Assembly (NCBI RefSeq): GCF_000687165.1
Contig: NZ_KK366049.1
Location: forward strand, 124,001 to 188,000
Length of the DNA stretch: 64,000 nt
Origin: Paracidovorax oryzae ATCC 19882
GTDB lineage: Bacteria; Pseudomonadota; Gammaproteobacteria; Burkholderiales; Burkholderiaceae_C
Reading direction: 5' to 3'
Position numbers and translations under genes: made by a program. The notes beneath the pieces were generated by a model. That model did not search any database. It was not told the DNA's origin and worked only from the letters and a program-made list of their open reading frames with translations. Below are positions 44,717-53,593 of this stretch, one piece after another (position 1 is the first letter of the stretch; each line of letters begins with the position of its first letter).

Positions 44717-47068
44717 ATGCCTTTCCTCGCTTTCCTGCGCCACCGGGCGCGCCGTCCCGGCACTGAAGCACTGACCGTCCTGCCGCTGTGCCTCGCGCTC
44801 TGGGCGCCGCTGTCCGCAAGCGCGCTGCCGGCCTACGCCGAGGTGCGCGCGGACTACCGCTCGTCCGAAACCCTGGTGCTCTCGCGCGAAGGCGAGGTGG
44901 TGCAGCGGCTGCGGACCGACGCCACCGTGCGGCGCGGCCAGTGGACGGGGCTGGACGACATATCGCCCGCGCTGCGGGAGGCGCTGGTGCTCAGCGAGGA
45001 CCGGCGTTTCTACGAACACAGCGGCGTGGACTGGCGTGCCGTGTCGGCCGCTGCCTGGGGCAATCTTTGGAACCAGCGCACGCGCGGCGCCTCCACCCTG
45101 ACCATGCAGCTCGCGGGCCTGCTGGACGGCGACTGGCGGCAGGGGCCCGGCGGCCGGTCGGTGGCCCAGAAACTCGGGCAGACCGTGGCCGCGCAGGTGC
45201 TGGAACGGCGCTGGCGCAAGGACCAGATCCTGGAGGCCTACCTCAACCTCGTGCCGTTCCGGGGCGAACTGGTGGGCATTGATGCACTGTCCCGCACGCT
45301 GTTCGGCAAGGCGCCGCATGGGCTGGACGACCGCGAAGCGGCGGTCGCCGCGGCGCTGGTGCGGGCCCCGAACGCCCGGCCCGCCCTCGTGGCGCAGCGT
45401 GCCTGCGGCGTGCTGCGCGCCATGGCCGCGCCCCCTGCGGGTGGCGGTGGGTCTGCTGGTCCGGCCGCCGACTGCGATGCGCTGGACCTGTTCACCACGG
45501 CCGCACTGCAGCGCCGGGACTACGCGGCCAGCGAAGGCCTGGCGCCGCATTTCGCGCGCCAGCTGCTCGCCCGCATGCCGGGGCCGGCCCCGGTGTCCGT
45601 GGTGTCCAGCCTCAGCGCGCCGCTGCAGCGCGTGGCCGTGCAGTCGCTGCACCAGCATCTGCGCGAACTGCACGGCCGCAACGTGGAGGACGGCGCCGTG
45701 GTCGTGCTCGACAACGCCACCGGCGAGGTACTGGCGTGGGTGGGGTCGTCCGGCCTGCTGAGCCAGGCGGGCGAAGTGGACGGGGTGCTGGCCGCGCGCC
45801 AGCCGGGATCCACGCTCAAGCCCTTCCTCTACGCCCAGGCGATCGCGCAGCGCCGCGTCACCGCCGCGTCGCTGATCGAGGATTCGCCCGCCTACATCCC
45901 CACCGCTTCGGGGCTCTACATCCCGCAGAACTACGACCGGCAGTTCAAGGGCTGGGTGTCCGTGCGCACTGCCCTGGCTGCCTCGCTCAACGTGCCGGCG
46001 GTGCGGACCATCGCGATGGTCACCCCGGATGCGTTCTTCCGCCAGTTGCTGGCGCTGGGCCTGCCGCTGCGGGAGACGGGCGACTACTACGGCTACAGCC
46101 TTGCGCTGGGCAGCGCCGAAATGCCCCTGCTCCACCTGGCCAATGCCTACCGCGCGCTCGCCAACGGCGGGCGGACCGGTCCCGTCGTGTTCCGTCCTGC
46201 TCCTGCAGCCGCCCGGCGCACCGGCGCTCGGCAGGCCCCGGCCGCAGCGGCGGAAGCACCGCCTGCGGTCGATCCGCGCGCGGCCTTCATCGTGGGCGAC
46301 ATCCTCTCGGACGGCAATGCGCGCGCGCGCACCTTCGGCACCGACAGCGTGCTGGCCACGCGGTTCTGGACCGCCGTGAAGACCGGCACCAGCAAGGACA
46401 TGCGCGACAACTGGGCGCTGGGGTGGTCGCAGCGCTACACGGTGGGTGTCTGGGTGGGGAATGCCGGCGGCGCGCCCATGCACGACGTGAGCGGCACCAG
46501 CGGCGCGGCGCCCGTGTGGGCCGAGATCATGGGCTGGCTGCACGGGCGGGGCGTGCGCAGCCGTGCGCCCGAGCCGCCGCCCGGGCTGGTCCGCGCCGCC
46601 GTGCGCTTCGGCCCCGAGCCGGGCGGCACGCGCCTGCTGGAAAGCGCGCGCCAGGAATGGTTCCTCGCCGGCACGCAGCAACCGCTCTTCGCCGTGGATG
46701 CCGGCTCCGGCGCCATCCAGCGGGGCCGCGGGGCTCCGGAACGGGCGGCCGGCGAAGGCGGTGCACCGGACGGCCTGCAGGCCCCGCGGCCGCGCATCGT
46801 GTCGCCCGCCCCGGGCACCATCGTGGCGCTGGATCCCGACATCCCTCCCGCCCATCAGCGCCTGCAGTTCGCGGCGGCGGGCGGTGGCGTGCCGGCGAAT
46901 CTGCGTTGGCGCATCGATGGCCAGGTGCAGGGCCGGGGGGCGGAATGGGCCTGGTTGCCCTGGCCCGGGCGCCACCGGGTGGAGCTGGTGGAGGCGGGGG
47001 GGCAGGTGGTGGACGAGATCCGCATCGAGGTGCGCGGAGCGGGCGTGGTGAAAGGGCCCCGCCCCTGA
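44717..47068 (+). CDS. pbpC: Penicillin-binding protein 1C
   Basis: A 783-residue bifunctional peptidoglycan synthase, from the ATG at 44717. The N-terminal signal anchor is followed by the GT51 glycosyltransferase, with the catalytic Glu in SEDRRFYEHSGVDW (E94) and TRGASTLTMQLA. The transpeptidase has GSTLKPF (S365, K368), SLN (423-425) and KTGTS (555-559). A C-terminal BiPBP_C domain (from about 690) ends the protein. In many bacteria pbpC directly follows the macroglobulin gene, and the pair is thought to repair breached envelope; here the two are 3 kb apart on the same strand. Confidence 0.93.
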   Translation: MPFLAFLRHRARRPGTEALTVLPLCLALWAPLSASALPAYAEVRADYRSSETLVLSREGEVVQRLRTDATVRRGQWTGLDDISPALREALVLSEDRRFYEHSGVDWRAVSAAAWGNLWNQRTRGASTLTMQLAGLLDGDWRQGPGGRSVAQKLGQTVAAQVLERRWRKDQILEAYLNLVPFRGELVGIDALSRTLFGKAPHGLDDREAAVAAALVRAPNARPALVAQRACGVLRAMAAPPAGGGGSAGPAADCDALDLFTTAALQRRDYAASEGLAPHFARQLLARMPGPAPVSVVSSLSAPLQRVAVQSLHQHLRELHGRNVEDGAVVVLDNATGEVLAWVGSSGLLSQAGEVDGVLAARQPGSTLKPFLYAQAIAQRRVTAASLIEDSPAYIPTASGLYIPQNYDRQFKGWVSVRTALAASLNVPAVRTIAMVTPDAFFRQLLALGLPLRETGDYYGYSLALGSAEMPLLHLANAYRALANGGRTGPVVFRPAPAAARRTGARQAPAAAAEAPPAVDPRAAFIVGDILSDGNARARTFGTDSVLATRFWTAVKTGTSKDMRDNWALGWSQRYTVGVWVGNAGGAPMHDVSGTSGAAPVWAEIMGWLHGRGVRSRAPEPPPGLVRAAVRFGPEPGGTRLLESARQEWFLAGTQQPLFAVDAGSGAIQRGRGAPERAAGEGGAPDGLQAPRPRIVSPAPGTIVALDPDIPPAHQRLQFAAAGGGVPANLRWRIDGQVQGRGAEWAWLPWPGRHRVELVEAGGQVVDEIRIEVRGAGVVKGPRP

Positions 47069-47164
47069 AGTGAATCTTGCGGTGGTGGCCCGCGCGTGGC
47101 GAGTGGGCGGGCCCGCCCGGCCCCGGTTCCAGGGATACTGCTTGCCCTTGAGGAAGGACCCGGC

Positions 47165-48025
47165 ATGCATGCCATCGCTCCGCTGCTTTTCGTCGTGATC
47201 TGGTCCACCGGTTTCCTGGTGGGGCGGGGGGTGTCCGCGCATGCCGATCCGTTCTGGTTCCTGGCCGCGCGGTTCGTGGGCGTGGCCATCCTGTTCGGCG
47301 CCGCGGCCTGGTGGGCGCGCGTCGAGTGGCCGCGCGGGCCGCGCCGCATCGCCCTGCATCTCGCCGCGGGGGCGCTCATGAACGGCCTCTACGTGGGACC
47401 CAGCTGGTGGGCCATGTCGCGCGGCCTGCCGGCCGGGGTGATGGCGCTCATCGGCGCGCTGCAGCCGCTGTTCACGGCCCTCATCGCGGTGGCCGTGCTG
47501 CATCGCCGGCTGGGGCCGTCCACCTGGGCGGGGCTGGCGCTGGGTTTCGGTGGAGTGGCCATGGTGCTGTGGCCGCGGCTGTCGGCCAGCGCCGGGGTGG
47601 CCGCGCTCCCGCTGCCGGTGCTGCTGGCCGCCGCGGGCAGCATCCTCGCGCTCACCGTGGGGTCCATGGTGCAGAAATCGCCGCTCGCGGCAGGTGACCT
47701 GCGCAGCGCCAGCGCGGTGCAGAACTTGGGTTCCATCGCGGTGCTGACCCTGATGGCGTCGATTCTGGGGCAGCCGCGCTGGGACGGCTCGCCGCTGCTG
47801 TGGGGCTATCTCGCCTACTCGGTGCTGGTGCTGTCGATCGGCGGGGCCACGCTGCTGATCTGGCTCATGCGCCATGGCGAGGCGACGCGCACGGCGGCAC
47901 TGGTGCTCGCGGTGCCGCCGCTCTCGGCACTGCAGGCGTGGGCCATCTTCGGGGAAACGCTCACGGCACTGCAAGTGGTCGGCTTTGCCATCGCCATCGC
48001 GGGCGTGGCACTGGCGCGAAGGTAG
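47165..48025 (+). CDS. EamA/DMT-superfamily transporter
   Basis: A 286-residue protein from the ATG at 47165, preceded by GGAAGGA. Ten hydrophobic segments are arranged as two EamA repeats; the first begins IAPLLFVVIWSTGFLVGR. GLPAGVMALIGALQPLFTAL and LVLAVPPLSALQAWAIFGE are the repeated pore-lining helices. It is an inner-membrane exporter or importer of small metabolites with unknown substrate. It lies 96 bases after pbpC, so joint transcription is possible. Confidence 0.87.
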   Translation: MHAIAPLLFVVIWSTGFLVGRGVSAHADPFWFLAARFVGVAILFGAAAWWARVEWPRGPRRIALHLAAGALMNGLYVGPSWWAMSRGLPAGVMALIGALQPLFTALIAVAVLHRRLGPSTWAGLALGFGGVAMVLWPRLSASAGVAALPLPVLLAAAGSILALTVGSMVQKSPLAAGDLRSASAVQNLGSIAVLTLMASILGQPRWDGSPLLWGYLAYSVLVLSIGGATLLIWLMRHGEATRTAALVLAVPPLSALQAWAIFGETLTALQVVGFAIAIAGVALARR

Positions 48026-48387
48026 GGCGTCAGGGGTTGTCCTGGCAGTCCACGCCTGCGAGGATGGCAAGGCCGGTGAGGGTGGTGAGCGTCTTTTTCG
48101 CTCAATGGATGGGTTTCATGTCGTGATGGCTGTGTGTGGACGGGGCGGTGGCGTGAAAAGCCCGGGTACCCCTCGTGGCCCTCCACAAAGACAATCTAAG
48201 GCCGGACGCCCCGCGTCCCCGTATGCGATACGAAGTCCCGGCCGGTGATGCGAAGCGTGCAAACGCTTCAAGTCCGGGAAAGGCTTCAGGCCCTTTTGGC
48301 AGGCACCGCCGGTACGATGCCCCTGCGCACGTGCCTTCCCGGGCCGGAGCCGGCCGCATGGCAGAACAATGACCAGGAGCACCCACC
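48026..48387. other. Intergenic region without a credible gene
   Basis: A 362-base gap. A weak hairpin GAGCG/CGCTC around a T-rich loop (48087-48103) may help end the transporter transcript, and GAAGCG/CGCTTC (48252-48269) forms a small stem nearer the next gene. A 65-codon frame at 48175-48372 has no family resemblance and looks like chance. No riboswitch consensus is evident. The promoter of the following flavoprotein gene must lie here. Confidence 0.4.
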
Positions 48388-49548
48388 GTGACCCCACTGT
48401 CCCGCATCACCTGCATCGAAGACTTGCGCACCGTCGCCCGCCGGCGCGTGCCGCGCATGTTCTACGACTACGCCGACTCAGGCTCTTACACCGAAAGCAC
48501 CTACCGCGCCAATTCCGAGGATTTCCAGAAGATCAAGCTGCGCCAGCGCGTGGCCGTGAACATGGAGAACCGCACCACCCGCACGACGATGGCGGGCCAG
48601 GACGTGGCCATGCCCGTGGCGATCGCGCCCACGGGGCTGACCGGCATGCAGCATGCGGACGGCGAAATCCTCGGCGCACGCGCGGCGCGGGCTTTCGGCG
48701 TGCCGTTCACGCTGTCCACGATGAGCATCTGCTCCATCGAGGATGTGGCGGAACACGCCGGGCCGGGCTTCTGGTTCCAGGTTTATGTGATGCGCGACCG
48801 CGATTTCGTCGAACGCCTCATCGACCGCGCCAGGGCCGCCGGCGTGTCGGCGCTGCAGGTAACGCTCGACCTGCAGATCCTCGGACAGCGCCACAAGGAC
48901 ATCAGGAACGGGCTGTCCACGCCGCCGCGTCCCACCCTGGCCAACCTGCTCGACCTGGCGACCAAGCCGCGCTGGTGCCTGGGCATGCTGGGCACGAAGC
49001 GGCGCAGCTTCGGCAACATCGTGGGCCATGCCAAGGGGGTGGGCGATCTTTCGTCGCTGTCGTCGTGGACGGCCGAGCAGTTCGATCCCCGGCTCAACTG
49101 GCGCGACATCGAGTGGATCAAGAAGCGCTGGGGCGGCAAGCTCATCCTCAAGGGCATCATGGATGCGGACGACGCGCGTCTCGCGGTGGAGACGGGCGCG
49201 GACGCGATCGTGGTCAGCAACCACGGTGGAAGGCAGCTCGACGGAGCCCCGTCGTCCATCCATGCGCTGCCTCCCATCGTCGATGCCGTGGGGCGGGACA
49301 TCGAGGTGTGGATGGATGGAGGCATCCGCGGCGGGCAGGACGTGCTCAAGGCCTGGGCACTGGGTGCACGCGGGACGCTGATCGGGCGCAGCTTCCTGTA
49401 TGGGCTCGGCGCCTTCGGCGAGGCCGGCGTCACCCGGGCGCTGCAGATCATCCACAAGGAACTGGACATCACCATGGCCTTCTGCGGCCATACCGACATC
49501 CACCGGGTGGACCGGTCCATCCTGCTGCCGGGCACGCTGCCCGGCTGA
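48388..49548 (+). CDS. FMN-dependent alpha-hydroxy-acid dehydrogenase (L-lactate-dehydrogenase-like)
   Basis: A 386-residue enzyme starting with GTG at 48388, set by AGGAG at 48375-48379. It has the TIM-barrel FMN family blocks: MFYDYADSGSYTE at the N-terminus, PVAIAPTGLTGMQHADGE, LILKGIMDADDARLAVE, and the active-site VSNHGGRQLDGAPSS with the catalytic His. It oxidises L-lactate or another 2-hydroxy acid to the keto acid and passes electrons to quinone or oxygen. It resembles LldD, but exact substrate choice cannot be read from the sequence. It stands alone. Confidence 0.9.
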   Translation: MTPLSRITCIEDLRTVARRRVPRMFYDYADSGSYTESTYRANSEDFQKIKLRQRVAVNMENRTTRTTMAGQDVAMPVAIAPTGLTGMQHADGEILGARAARAFGVPFTLSTMSICSIEDVAEHAGPGFWFQVYVMRDRDFVERLIDRARAAGVSALQVTLDLQILGQRHKDIRNGLSTPPRPTLANLLDLATKPRWCLGMLGTKRRSFGNIVGHAKGVGDLSSLSSWTAEQFDPRLNWRDIEWIKKRWGGKLILKGIMDADDARLAVETGADAIVVSNHGGRQLDGAPSSIHALPPIVDAVGRDIEVWMDGGIRGGQDVLKAWALGARGTLIGRSFLYGLGAFGEAGVTRALQIIHKELDITMAFCGHTDIHRVDRSILLPGTLPG

Positions 49549-49697
49549 ATGGAAGGGATTGGCGTTGCCAATGGAGATTGGAGTAGTTGAAAAAATAATT
49601 AATAAGAAACAATTTGTATCTTGTTAATTTCCGCATTTTTGGGTCGAGTTGTTGGCCTACAGCATTTTTTTGAGGAAAACGCTTAAAATTGGTGCAT

Positions 49698-49720
49698 AAG
49701 CGCTCCGTTATGGGCGCTTT
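49698..49720 (+). terminator. Hairpin with T-rich tail upstream of the chemoreceptor gene
   Basis: AAGCGC (49698-49703) pairs with GCGCTT (49714-49719), followed by TTCACTTTTC. It lies 150 bases past the flavoprotein stop and about 90 before the chemoreceptor start. It may end the upstream transcript, or a short RNA started in the AT-rich stretch near 49590-49620. Confidence 0.4.
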
Positions 49721-49805
49721 TCACTTTTCTGGGGAGTTCGATTCCACGTTCCCCCATTTTTGCCGCCTATGGCAAAAGTGCAGTCAATTACCAAAAGTTT
49801 CAAAA

Positions 49806-51722
49806 ATGAACCACTGGATCGGCAATCTGAAGTTCTCGCGCAAGTTCGTGCTGATCGGCTGCATCGCCTTCGCGATGTTCCTGCTGCCCACTGCCTTGCT
49901 GATGCGCGGCACCCTCGCCGATATCCAGACGGCCCTGCAGGAACGCAGGGGCCTCGCCCCTGCACGGGAACTGCTCAAGCTGCTGCAGCTGACGCAGCAG
50001 CACCGGGGGCTGTCCGCCTCCATGCTCGGAGGGACCGAATCGGCGGCCGCGCCGCGGCAGGCCAAGCAGGCGGAGGTGGAGGCTTCCTTCGGCCGCGCGA
50101 AGCAGGCGCTCGCGGGGCTGGGCGACAGCACCCTGGGCCAGCGGCTCGACAGCATCCAGGGCGACTGGAACACGCTGGCTTCCGGCGTGGCGGGCAAGAC
50201 CTTGCGCGGCGCGGACAGCAACCGGCTGCACGTGGCGCTCATCGAGCGGATGCTCGGTCTCATCGACGACGTGGCCAACAGCTCCGGACTCGCCCGCGAC
50301 ACCGACATCCGCACCCACTACCTGCAGAAGGCTGTGCTCGGGCAGCTGCCACAGCTGACGGAGTCGCTGGGCCAGATGCGGGCGCGCGGCGCGCTGGTGC
50401 TGGCGCGTGGCGAAGTGGCCCCCGAAGAGCGGGCACGCATCGAGTCCCTCTCCGACCGCGTGCGCAAGTACTACGGCGATGCCCGCAAGGCGCTCGAACT
50501 GGCGGCCGGCGGCAGCCTGCCCCCTGCCGTGGAAAAGGCCCGGGACGCCGCGCTGGCCGCGGCCCAGGAAGGGTTCAAGCTGGCCGACGACAACATCGTG
50601 AAGGCCGACGTGCTGAGCATGCCGTCCACCGACTGGGTCGCGCGCATGACCCGCATCATCGACACCCAGTTCGAGCTGGTGGGCGCGTCCTTCGACGTGC
50701 TGGAGCAATCGCTGGACAACCAGATCGCGCAGATGCGCCAGGGCATGCTGGTGCTGGGGCTCGTGCTGGCGGCACTGGCGGCGGCGGCCCTCTGCATCAT
50801 GGCCATGGTCACCCGCGCCACCACGCGTTCCATCGGCGAGGCCGTGCGGATCGCCGAGGCCGTGGCGGACGGCGACCTGACCGCGCAGGTCGAGCCCCAG
50901 GGCCGCGACGAGGTGGCCCGGTTGCTGCACGCGCTCGCCGCCATGACCCGCAAGCTCGGCACCGTGGTGGGCACGGTGCGGCTCAATGCCGAGAACGTGG
51001 CCAGCGCCAGCGTGCAGATCGCGCAGGGCAACTCCGACCTGAGCCAGCGCACCGAAAGCCAGGCCAGCTCACTGGAGGAGACGGCCGCGTCCATGGAAGA
51101 GCTGGGTTCCACCGTCCGGCAGAACGCGGACAACGCGCGGCAGGCGGACCAGCTCGCGCGCAGCGCGGCCGGCGTGGCCGCGCAGGGCGGTACCGTGGTC
51201 CAGCAGGTGGTGGAAACGATGCGCGGCATCCATACCAGCTCGGCGCGCATCGGCGACATCATCGGCGTGATCGACGGCATCGCGTTCCAGACCAACATCC
51301 TGGCGCTGAACGCGGCCGTGGAGGCGGCCCGTGCGGGTGAGCAGGGCCGGGGTTTCGCGGTGGTCGCGGGCGAGGTGCGCAGCCTTGCGCAACGCAGCGC
51401 CAGCGCCGCCAAGGAGATCAAGGAACTGATCACTGCCAGCGTCGCCCAGGTGCAGAGCGGCACTGCGCTGGTGGACCAGGCCGGCACCACCATGACCGAG
51501 ATCGTGGATTCGATCCGCAAGGTGAGCGACATCGTGGGCGAGATCACTTCCGCCACCGTAGAGCAGAGCGAGGGCGTGGCCCAGGTGGGCGAGGCCGTGA
51601 GCCAGATGGACAACGCCACCCAGCAGAACGCGGCGCTGGTGGAGGAAAGTGCCGCGGCCGCCAGCAGCCTCAAGTCGCAGGCTCAGCAGCTGGTCGATAC
51701 CGTGGCCATGTTCCGGCTCTGA
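49806..51722 (+). CDS. Methyl-accepting chemotaxis protein with NIT-type sensor
   Basis: Read from the ATG at 49806 (638 residues), which puts the first membrane helix at about 13-31. The periplasmic region (about 32-310) contains ELLKLLQLTQQHRGLSASML, the conserved core of the nitrate/nitrite-sensing NIT domain. The second helix is at about 314-336, then HAMP, then the signalling hairpin with [20 protein letters not shown]. The C-terminus ends at AMFRL with no tether. It should receive methylation through array neighbours that carry the tether, such as the receptor at 42844. Confidence 0.9.
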   Translation: MNHWIGNLKFSRKFVLIGCIAFAMFLLPTALLMRGTLADIQTALQERRGLAPARELLKLLQLTQQHRGLSASMLGGTESAAAPRQAKQAEVEASFGRAKQALAGLGDSTLGQRLDSIQGDWNTLASGVAGKTLRGADSNRLHVALIERMLGLIDDVANSSGLARDTDIRTHYLQKAVLGQLPQLTESLGQMRARGALVLARGEVAPEERARIESLSDRVRKYYGDARKALELAAGGSLPPAVEKARDAALAAAQEGFKLADDNIVKADVLSMPSTDWVARMTRIIDTQFELVGASFDVLEQSLDNQIAQMRQGMLVLGLVLAALAAAALCIMAMVTRATTRSIGEAVRIAEAVADGDLTAQVEPQGRDEVARLLHALAAMTRKLGTVVGTVRLNAENVASASVQIAQGNSDLSQRTESQASSLEETAASMEELGSTVRQNADNARQADQLARSAAGVAAQGGTVVQQVVETMRGIHTSSARIGDIIGVIDGIAFQTNILALNAAVEAARAGEQGRGFAVVAGEVRSLAQRSASAAKEIKELITASVAQVQSGTALVDQAGTTMTEIVDSIRKVSDIVGEITSATVEQSEGVAQVGEAVSQMDNATQQNAALVEESAAAASSLKSQAQQLVDTVAMFRL

Positions 51723-51750
51723 ACGCCGGCGCCTGATCCTCCGTGCGTCA

Positions 51751-51783
51751 AAAGGCCCCGGTGCCGCGAGGCCCGGGGCCTTT
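51751..51783. terminator. Bidirectional terminator between convergent genes
   Basis: AAAGGCCCCGG (51751-51761) pairs perfectly with CCGGGGCCTTT (51773-51783), giving an 11-pair stem with A/T-rich ends on both sides. It lies between the plus-strand chemoreceptor and the minus-strand DUF3455 gene, 30 bases from each stop, and should serve both. Confidence 0.85.
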
Positions 51784-51813
51784 CTGCATCCGGCCGCACC
51801 GGGCCGGTGCGCT

Positions 51814-52362
51814 TCAGGCGGCGCGCCAGAAGATGTAGTCGGCCTGGTACTTCACGATCTGCTTCTGCCCGGCATTGCCCGCCGCGCAAGGCATGGCCGG
51901 CGCCACGCCGCCCTGGGTGGCCACGCGCTGGATGTAGGCCACGCCCTGCATCGCCCCCATGCCCGTGGCGGGGTTCGCCTTCACCAACTGCAGCGGGATG
52001 TTGCCCGTGCCGGCGGGCGCCACGGCCACCTGCGTGGCGGTCACCTTGGAACCGTCGCTGCTTTCCCAGGTGGCGGGCGGGCCCCAGTAGCGCCCCACCG
52101 TCGCGCCCTTGCGATCATGAAGCTTCGCGTCCGGGCCGACGAACGCCCATTCGAAGTCGCCCGGCATGTCCTTCTTTGCGCGGCATTCGTACGTGATTTC
52201 TCCCTTGCCCACGGTTTCCAGGGCCACCTTGTGGCCGGCGGGCACCTGCACCGCTGCGGGCAGGGAGGCCTGGGAGAACGCGGCCATGGGGGCGCTGCCC
52301 ATGTGGCTGCAGGCCGCCAGGCCCAGGGTGGCGACGATCGCGAGGGGAAGATGGATTCGCAT
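51814..52362 (-). CDS. DUF3455 lipoprotein
   Basis: A 182-residue protein with a lipoprotein signal (LGLAACS, lipidated Cys at about residue 18) and AGGAG before the ATG at 52362. The mature domain matches DUF3455: AGHKVALETVGKGEITYECR, DFEWAFVGPDAKLHD, VGRYWGPPATWESSDGSKV and the C-terminal YQADYIFWRA. The family is fungal and bacterial, and its function is not known. It should be attached to the outer membrane facing the periplasm. Confidence 0.85.
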   Translation of the reverse strand: MRIHLPLAIVATLGLAACSHMGSAPMAAFSQASLPAAVQVPAGHKVALETVGKGEITYECRAKKDMPGDFEWAFVGPDAKLHDRKGATVGRYWGPPATWESSDGSKVTATQVAVAPAGTGNIPLQLVKANPATGMGAMQGVAYIQRVATQGGVAPAMPCAAGNAGQKQIVKYQADYIFWRAA

Positions 52363-52614
52363 GGGAACACTCCTTGGTGGTGATGGGAAAGGGCAGGGGC
52401 GCGGCGGGATGCGCGCACTGGAAGGGCCTGCGGGCCGGACGGCTTTCCCGGGCTGGAGTTCTGGTTTTTGGAAAGCTGCCTTCTTTACGTCGGGCCCGTG
52501 CGAATGGATTCACTACCTCGGGATTCCCCGTAGTGCCCAGTGACGGCAAGGGCGGATCCGGGGTACCGCGCCAGCGGGGGCGCTGGCATACTGCGGCTCC
52601 AGGAGGTGGGTCCC

Positions 52615-53571
52615 ATGAGGTTTCGTCGCAGGCTTGCGATACGGACATTCCGCGCGCCCGTGCTGGCCATGCTCGGCATGGCGTTGTCCGCCCCCGGCGG
52701 TGCGGAAACAGGCAAGCTGCCGCTCACCGGCGGCGTGAGCTCCATCTCCGGGGCCGCGGGCGGAGGGCTCACGCCCTGGGCCGTGATCGGCACCAACGCG
52801 ACGGAAGGCGAGATCGGCGTGAGTGCCTTCGCCACGCGGCTGCGCACGCGGGACTACGGCCTGACCAGCTCGGGGCTCGCACTCGGCCTGTACGACCGGG
52901 TGGAGCTGTCCGTGGCGCGCCAGGATTTCGGCGCGGCGCCCGCCTCCGCGCTCAACGCGGTTGCGCCGTTCGGCGTGGAGCCCGACCTGCACCTCAAGAT
53001 GGACATCATCGGCGCCAAGGTGCGGCTGGTGGGCGACGCCATCCTCGACACCGATTCACCCATGCCGCAGATTTCCGTGGGGGTGGAGCACAAGCGGCTG
53101 CATCCGGCATCGGCCGGCAGCGTGATCCAGTTCCTGGGTGCCGACACCGAGGGCACGGATGTCTATGTGAGCGCCACCAAGCTGCTGCTCGACCGCAACC
53201 TGCTGGTGCACGCCACGCTGCGCTCCACCAACGCCAACCAGAACGGCCTGCTGGGCTTCGGGGGGCGCGGGCCAGGCAAGTCGGGGCGCTCGCTGCAGCC
53301 GGAGTTCTCCGTGGCGTACCTGCTGCGCCGCGACCTGGCGGTGGGCGCGGAATGGCGCTTCAAGCCCGACAACCTGCGGGCGCTGGGCCGCGCCGCGGGG
53401 CTGGGCGATGCGTTGCGCGAGGACGACTGGCGCGACATCTTCGTGGTCTGGGCGCCCGGCAAGCATCTCTCGATCACGCTGGCCTATGTCGATCTGGGCC
53501 GCGTCGTGCCCGGCGTGACCGCCTACCGGCGCCAGCGCGGCGCCTACCTGTCGCTGCAGGCGGCCTACTGA
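52615..53571 (+). CDS. DUF3034 family outer-membrane-like protein
   Basis: A 318-residue protein with a very strong AGGAGG at 52600-52605 and a signal peptide (to about residue 30). Alternating hydrophobic strands, many Gly/Tyr turns and a C-terminus ending in an aromatic residue (YLSLQAAY) suggest a beta-barrel. GKLPLTGGVSSISGAAGGGL is the typical DUF3034 start. The function is unknown. It is followed 22 bases later by an exported truncated globin with its own AGGAG, so the two form an operon. Confidence 0.8.
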   Translation: MRFRRRLAIRTFRAPVLAMLGMALSAPGGAETGKLPLTGGVSSISGAAGGGLTPWAVIGTNATEGEIGVSAFATRLRTRDYGLTSSGLALGLYDRVELSVARQDFGAAPASALNAVAPFGVEPDLHLKMDIIGAKVRLVGDAILDTDSPMPQISVGVEHKRLHPASAGSVIQFLGADTEGTDVYVSATKLLLDRNLLVHATLRSTNANQNGLLGFGGRGPGKSGRSLQPEFSVAYLLRRDLAVGAEWRFKPDNLRALGRAAGLGDALREDDWRDIFVVWAPGKHLSITLAYVDLGRVVPGVTAYRRQRGAYLSLQAAY

Positions 53572-53593
53572 GATGCGCGGCAGGAGCCACCCC

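Noticed and set aside
48240-48300. Possible riboswitch upstream of the flavoprotein gene
   Set aside because: There is one small stem, but no match to the conserved cores of fluoride, glycine or other known riboswitches that I could recognise.
48175-48372. A 65-codon plus-strand frame in the gap before the flavoprotein gene
   Set aside because: It has no recognisable domain, no convincing ribosome site and a composition typical of chance frames.
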